Position numbers and translations under genes: made by a program
From: Actinomadura_C alba
GTDB lineage: Bacteria > Actinomycetota > Actinomycetes > Streptosporangiales > Streptosporangiaceae
DNA length: 64,000 bases
Direction of reading: 5' to 3'
NCBI RefSeq assembly: GCF_039530285.1
Contig: NZ_BAAAOK010000017.1
Location: 310,001 to 374,000 of the forward strand
The notes under the pieces: generated by a model
Databases searched by the model: none
Told to the model about the DNA's origin: nothing
Seen by the model: only the letters and a program-made list of their open reading frames with translations
Shown here: positions 59,898 to 64,000 of the stretch, in pieces
Numbering within the stretch: position 1 is the first letter of the stretch
Layout of the letters: the number at the start of each line of letters is the position of its first letter

Positions 59898-62462
59898 TCA
59901 GCCCGCGCCGAAGCACACGAAGCCGAGGACTCCCGGGGTGCGGGGGGTGACCGCCAGCGCCCGCGCCGGCGAGACGCCCGCGGCAAGGCGTTCGTGGAAG
60001 GCCACCATGAAGTCGCGGGTGTCCGCGTCGCGCACCGGGGTGACGCTCGCGATGACGGTGGCGGCGCCGAAGTCGAGCAGCACGCCCACCATGCCCATGA
60101 CCGCCTCGCCCGCGTCGGCCCGGCCGGCGTCGCACGCCGACAGCACCACCACGCGCGGTGCCCGGCGCAGGCCCTCGAGGTCATAGGCGATCAGCGGCCC
60201 GTCGGCCAGGAGCAGGCGGGAGAAGAGCGGGTTGTCGACGCGGAACTCGCCGTGCGCGGCGACATGCGCGAGCCCGCCGCCGTCGAGAGCACGCCGTACC
60301 GTCTCGGCGCGGGCCCGGCCGCCCGTGAGGACGGTCGCGTCCGGATGGATCCGCGCCAGCGCCGTGATCTCGGTGTCGGCGTGACGCAGGCCGGGACCCG
60401 CGACGAGCACCACCCGGTGGGCCTCGCCCCGGCCGCGCCCGCCCGGCGGTGGCGCACTCCTCCGCACCCAGGTGCGCGCCGACGGCACGACGGTGACCGG
60501 ACGCGCGGCCAGCGCCGGGAGCGCCGCCCACGGCAGCGCGTGCAGCGCCCCGGTGGACGAGATGACCAGCTCGCGATCGCCGATCGCCCGGCGCAGCGGG
60601 CCGATCAGCTGCTCCTCCGCGAGCGCCGCGGCGGTGCCCGGCTTCGCCCGCCCGACATGATCGCCGCCGCGCTCGGCGAGGACGCGCAGATCGAACCGGA
60701 CGAGTCTGGCCGCGCGTACCGCGTCCTCGTAACGGCCCAGCGGCCATCTGCGGCAGCGGCCGGCGACGACCGTCACCGCGTGCAGTTCCGGTCCGAGCCT
60801 GACGAACTCGACGAGGGCCCGGTGCCCGAGCGCCTCGGTGAGCTCCGCAATCCGCGGCGGTGATGTCCGCGTTCCCGCGCCGGCACCCGGCCGGGTCCTG
60901 GCGCTCGCCCGTACCGCCGCCTCGAGGTGCGGGATCCGGTCCGCCGTCTCCCGGGAGCCGTGGCCGGTGGCCGTGGCCTCGGTGTGCTCCGCGCTGGCCC
61001 GCCGCAGATCGGCCAGGGCCGCGGCCAGCCGCGGGTCGGCGGGCGGGCGCACTGACGCCGGACGGCACGTGATGGCACGGCGGCGTTCCTCGGCGGCGAG
61101 CAGCTCGCGACCCGATCGAGCCTGCCGCAGCCCGAGGCCGGCCAGGTCGGCGGCGAGATCGGCGGCCCGTGCGCGCAGCTCGGTGGCGCCGAGCGCCGCG
61201 GCGTGGTCGTCGACCACCAGCAGCCCCGCGCGCACCGCCGCCGCGGCACCGCGCCGGTCGCCGCGCGAGGCCCGTTCCAGCGCCGTGGCGTGCCAGGCCG
61301 CCACCCGCGTCGCGACCGGCCCGTGCCACCTGGCGGTGCTCACCCGCCCGAGCAGGTCGCGGGCGACGGTTGTACGGCCCAGGTGCAGTGCGATCAGCGC
61401 GGCGACGATGCGAGTGTCGGCGGCGGGCTCGGCCCAGCCGGCCCGCCCGAGCCGGTCAGCGGCCGTACGGGCCGCGCGCAGAAGGTCCGGGGACCGGTCG
61501 CCGGCCGCCCACCGGGCGCGGACTCCGAGGTGGTCGGCCAGGGGGATCCAGCCGGTGCGGTCCTGGCGGGCGAACTCCGCGCTCGCCCGCCGCGCGGTGC
61601 GTGCGGCGCTACCCGGGTCGCCGTCGGCCAGCTCGGCGCGCGCCAGCAGGAGCAGCCCGTCGGCGGTGTCGGCGCGGTGACCACGGTCGGCGACGTCGAC
61701 CAGCGTCGCGCCGAGCAGGGCCCGGGCCTCGGCGGCCAGCCCTGCGGTGATGAGCGTCTCGGCCCGGTCGAACCTGCACTGGGCGACTCGTTCGGGGGTC
61801 AGGTCGGGCTCGACGGCGGCGTACAGCGCCAGGGCTCGCGGCAGGTCACCGCGGCGCGAGGCGGCGAACGCCAGATTGCCCCTGGCCATCGCGGCCTGAA
61901 GGGTCAGACCGGCCTGGTCGGCGGTCACCGCGGCCTCGGTCAGGGCGGACTCCGCCGAGTTCAGCTCGCCGCGATAGACCTGGGTCAGCCCGATCGTGGA
62001 CAGCAGCCCGGCCAGCACCACCGGGTCGGTCCCCGCACGAATACCCGCGAGGGCACGCCGCGCGGTCCTGAGCGCCTCGTCCATGTGCCCGCTGCGGGCG
62101 AGCGCGAACGCGCGGTTGGCGACCAGCCGGTCGGCGTCCGCACCGCGCAGCACAGGAGCGGCGGAATCGGCGGCCACGAGCGCGCCGTCCGCGTCCCCGC
62201 TCGCGGCGAGCAGCCCCACCATGTTCATCCGCACCTGGGCGGCCGCGTAGGTCAGGCCCTCCCCCTGCGCGGCCCGCAGGGCCTCGCGCAGGTGATCCAG
62301 CCCCTCCGCCACCCGGCCGATCTCCTTGCCGGCCAGCGCGAGCGCGCGCAGCGCGAGCACCCGGTCGGCCGGTTCCCGCGCGCCGGACAGCAGCCGGCTT
62401 GCGGCGGTCATCGCGCGCGGCGGGTCGGCGGCGGCCAGCCGGATCAGGTCGCGCTCGTTCAC
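59898..62462 (-). CDS. TPR-CHAT (caspase-like) protease
   Basis: The 854-residue protein has about 450 residues of TPR-like helical pairs (LREALRAAQGEGLTYAAAQV, AESALTEAAVTADQAGL and others). The C-terminal CHAT domain has both catalytic residues: His in LAHVAAHGEFRVDNPLFSRL and Cys in RVVVLSACDAGRADAGEAVM. CHAT proteases are caspase relatives used in programmed cell death and conflict systems. It begins at GTG 62462 overlapping the upstream stop (GTGA) and is co-transcribed with a sigma factor and a subtilisin-like protease gene. Its substrate is unknown. Confidence 0.9.
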   Translation of the reverse strand: MNERDLIRLAAADPPRAMTAASRLLSGAREPADRVLALRALALAGKEIGRVAEGLDHLREALRAAQGEGLTYAAAQVRMNMVGLLAASGDADGALVAADSAAPVLRGADADRLVANRAFALARSGHMDEALRTARRALAGIRAGTDPVVLAGLLSTIGLTQVYRGELNSAESALTEAAVTADQAGLTLQAAMARGNLAFAASRRGDLPRALALYAAVEPDLTPERVAQCRFDRAETLITAGLAAEARALLGATLVDVADRGHRADTADGLLLLARAELADGDPGSAARTARRASAEFARQDRTGWIPLADHLGVRARWAAGDRSPDLLRAARTAADRLGRAGWAEPAADTRIVAALIALHLGRTTVARDLLGRVSTARWHGPVATRVAAWHATALERASRGDRRGAAAAVRAGLLVVDDHAAALGATELRARAADLAADLAGLGLRQARSGRELLAAEERRRAITCRPASVRPPADPRLAAALADLRRASAEHTEATATGHGSRETADRIPHLEAAVRASARTRPGAGAGTRTSPPRIAELTEALGHRALVEFVRLGPELHAVTVVAGRCRRWPLGRYEDAVRAARLVRFDLRVLAERGGDHVGRAKPGTAAALAEEQLIGPLRRAIGDRELVISSTGALHALPWAALPALAARPVTVVPSARTWVRRSAPPPGGRGRGEAHRVVLVAGPGLRHADTEITALARIHPDATVLTGGRARAETVRRALDGGGLAHVAAHGEFRVDNPLFSRLLLADGPLIAYDLEGLRRAPRVVVLSACDAGRADAGEAVMGMVGVLLDFGAATVIASVTPVRDADTRDFMVAFHERLAAGVSPARALAVTPRTPGVLGFVCFGAG

Positions 62463-62902
62463 ACCCGCACCCAGCTGGTGACGATGCGGGTGGCATCGGG
62501 CAGCCGGAACACCAGGCTCACCAGGCCCGACGGGACGCCCGGCACGATGAAGTGGCCGGCCGGGTCGGCCCGCGCGGTGAGCTCGCCGTCGAGGTGCCGC
62601 ACCCGAACGTGCGCGGGGGCGGGCGGGGACAACCGCCCGACCAGCTCGACGTCCCGCCCGGCACCGCTGACCTCCACCTCCACGGCGTGATCGGTCCCGT
62701 CGAACGTGAGCAGCCGCGAGGTTCCGCGCACTCCCACAGCGCCGGAGCGGCTGTCGGCCACGAGGTCGGCGAGGGCCGCGTCCGGCTCCCGCCAGGCCAG
62801 CGTCGCCCGTCCCGCGGCGAGAACCCGCTCGGGTACGGGCTCGAAGGCGGCGAACGCGGCCCGGACGTACGCCATCAGTTCCTCGTCGGGCACGCGGCTC
62901 AC
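62459..62902 (-). CDS. Small protein with a carboxypeptidase-regulatory-like beta domain
   Basis: The 147-residue product has an N-terminal helical part (ELMAYVRAAFAAFEPVPERV) and then beta-rich sequence (ELTARADPAGHFIVPGVPSG) like that of small Ig/CarboxypepD-regulatory domains. It starts at GTG 62902 overlapping the sigma-factor stop (GTGA). In related clusters a small protein lies at this place; it may be an anti-sigma-like or adaptor protein linking sigma factor and CHAT protease. No membrane segment is present. Confidence 0.7.
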   Translation of the reverse strand: MSRVPDEELMAYVRAAFAAFEPVPERVLAAGRATLAWREPDAALADLVADSRSGAVGVRGTSRLLTFDGTDHAVEVEVSGAGRDVELVGRLSPPAPAHVRVRHLDGELTARADPAGHFIVPGVPSGLVSLVFRLPDATRIVTSWVRV

Positions 62903-63495
62903 AGCACTCCCCCGAGCCGTGCCCGAAGCGACGTCAGGCAGCGCGTCCGGGTCGGGCCGACGCTGCCGATCGGCATGTCGAGGGCGGCGGCCACCTCGGC
63001 GTAACCGGGTGACAGCGCGAACAGCCTCAGCACGTGCCGGCACAGCTCCGGCAGCGCCTGGATCGCCGTCATCACCACGCGCAGCCGCTCGCGGTCGAGG
63101 CAGACGTGGTCGGGGCCCGGATCGGTGGCGGCGAGCGGCGGCAGCGCCCGGCCGCCGACCTGGTGACGCCTCAGGCGTACGGTCTCGCGGCGCGCGGTCA
63201 CCGCCAGCCAGGCGCCCACTCGTTCCGGGTCGCGGATCCGGTCGATCCGCTCGACCAGCCGCAACCAGGTCGTCTGGGTCACGTCGGCGGCGTCCGCCTC
63301 GCCCAGCCCGTGCGCGCGGGCGATGGCCCACACCATGCCCGAGTAGCGCGCGGTGAGCGCCGCCCATGCCGACTGGTCGCCCTTTCTCGCCCAGGCGACC
63401 AGGTCGCCCGGTGATGCGCCGTTCGTGTCCGTCGTCCCTGCCGGGCCCACGAGAGCCTCCGCCTCGTCGTTCGGCCCCCCGCCGACCGGCCACAT
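62899..63495 (-). CDS. ECF-like RNA polymerase sigma factor
   Basis: The 198-residue protein has sigma region 2 (LTARYSGMVWAIARAHGLGE, DVTQTTWLRLVERID) and region 4 (ALPELCRHVLRLFALSPGYA, EVAAALDMPIGSVGPTRTRC). The region-4 motif GSVGPTRTRCLTSLR is typical of sigma factors encoded with CHAT or subtilisin-like genes. No classical anti-sigma gene follows. It likely drives its own operon. Confidence 0.9.
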   Translation of the reverse strand: MWPVGGGPNDEAEALVGPAGTTDTNGASPGDLVAWARKGDQSAWAALTARYSGMVWAIARAHGLGEADAADVTQTTWLRLVERIDRIRDPERVGAWLAVTARRETVRLRRHQVGGRALPPLAATDPGPDHVCLDRERLRVVMTAIQALPELCRHVLRLFALSPGYAEVAAALDMPIGSVGPTRTRCLTSLRARLGGVL

Positions 63496-63562
63496 TAGAA
63501 CGAACGCACACCGTCACAGGTCGATTACCGACAGTGGTTATCGCATCGCCGTCGGTTCGTGC

Positions 63563-64000
63563 TCAAACCCTGATGATTACGCCGAGGCCGGGAAGGGTAA
63601 CGGCGGCCGCCGGGTCGAGCAGACGGCTCGCGGCGACCGCGGCGGTCAGGTTCCCGGCCGCGGCGAGCCGGGCGATCGCGGCCGCCACGGCCGGCGCCGC
63701 GAACGACGTTCCACTCCATGTCGCGTACCCCTGGAACCGGTCGGGGTCGACCCCGCCGATCCGCTGCCGCGCCGGTTCGCGCGGGCCGTCGAATCGTACG
63801 AAGCAGCTGGCGATCCGGGCGCCGGGTGCACAGGCGTCGACCCACCAGCCGTGGTTGGAGAACCACGCGCGCTCGTCGCCGTCGAGGGCGGCCACGGCGA
63901 TGACCCACTTCAGGGCGGCCGGCCAGAACGGGCGGTCGCTCGCCGCGTTGCCCGCGCACGCCACGACGACCGCGCCGTTCCTCGCCCGCAGCCGGCCGAC
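63563..64000 (-). CDS. Subtilisin-like (S8) serine peptidase, 5' part outside window
   Basis: The visible 145 C-terminal residues contain VVACAGNAASDRPFWPAALK with the oxyanion Asn and WSGTSFAAPAVAAAIARLAA with the catalytic Ser. The Asp and His of the triad should lie beyond base 64000. It has no C-terminal membrane anchor, and therefore unlike mycosins it may act in the cytoplasm. It lies 68 bases upstream of the sigma-factor gene in the same direction. Confidence 0.85.
   Translation of the reverse strand, partial: VGRLRARNGAVVVACAGNAASDRPFWPAALKWVIAVAALDGDERAWFSNHGWWVDACAPGARIASCFVRFDGPREPARQRIGGVDPDRFQGYATWSGTSFAAPAVAAAIARLAAAGNLTAAVAASRLLDPAAAVTLPGLGVIIRV

Noticed and set aside
56968..60135. 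A 1055-codon open frame on the minus strand
   Set aside because: It lies antisense to fabF and the carboxylase gene and has the His/Arg/Gly/Asp-rich composition of a high-GC shadow frame; no family motif is seen.

Overview
The window is about 72% GC chromosomal DNA with many GTG starts. It carries typical actinomycete families: BldC-like, DUF397 and Scr1 proteins, PAC2, DUF3052, an AhpE-type peroxiredoxin, homodimeric AceE, and a FasR-linked fab operon. It most likely comes from a filamentous actinobacterium, perhaps Streptosporangiales or Thermomonosporaceae. That placement is inference from gene content and style, not a search.

Layout. (1) 1-3532 (-): a large XRE-nSTAND-WD40 protein cut by the window edge. 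(2) 3719-6111: a relic of an integrated element (glycosyltransferase-like protein, small P-loop kinase, truncated methyltransferase, tail of a tyrosine integrase) abutting tRNA-Val(TAC). (3) 6197-8565: PAC2 protein and a saccharopine-dehydrogenase-like oxidoreductase. (4) 8552-19056 (-): a compact ten-gene operon plus its MarR-type gene. It holds an SsuABC-type importer, two creatinase/M24-fold proteins, an ornithine-cyclodeaminase-family enzyme and two LeuCD-like hydro-lyase pairs. One of those pairs has lost the iron-sulfur cysteines. I know of no described pathway with this set, and it is the main novelty candidate. (5) 19333-24271: a cluster of envelope proteins of unknown role (coiled coil, SBP-vWA fusion, SBP-like lipid- or membrane-anchored protein, zinc ribbon). 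(6) 24366-29105: peroxiredoxin, DUF3052, YjbQ, DUF1918 and divergent aceE, mostly housekeeping. (7) 29195-31905: 3-hydroxybutyrate dehydrogenase with a GAF/PucR regulator. (8) 32360-38008: a lower-GC accessory stretch with a 787-residue orphan protein, a beta-propeller-like lipoprotein and a whiJ/abaA-type regulatory module. (9) 38048-39615: an AbiEi-like protein among five copies of a palindromic repeat. (10) 39631-48570: extracellular polyhydroxybutyrate depolymerase, oligomer hydrolase and 3-oxoacid CoA-transferase, divergent from a complete Liv-type ABC importer. Together with region 7 this reads as a system to break down, import and oxidise PHB. (11) 48706-53242: secreted ConA-fold protein, M43-like metalloprotease, GNAT acetyltransferase, PHP hydrolase and a tiny relic of a WYL regulator. 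(12) 53346-59838: FasR-like activator, fabD-fabH-acpP-fabF and an acyl-CoA carboxylase beta subunit. (13) 59898-64000 (-): subtilisin-like protease, sigma factor, small protein and TPR-CHAT protease in one operon, a likely regulated-proteolysis or conflict system.

Strong hairpin terminators lie at 24329-24360, 29125-29160 and 48651-48690. Most other gene junctions are ATGA/GTGA overlaps, so polycistronic expression is the rule. Function calls rest on reading the sequences and knowledge of the families; no database search was possible.
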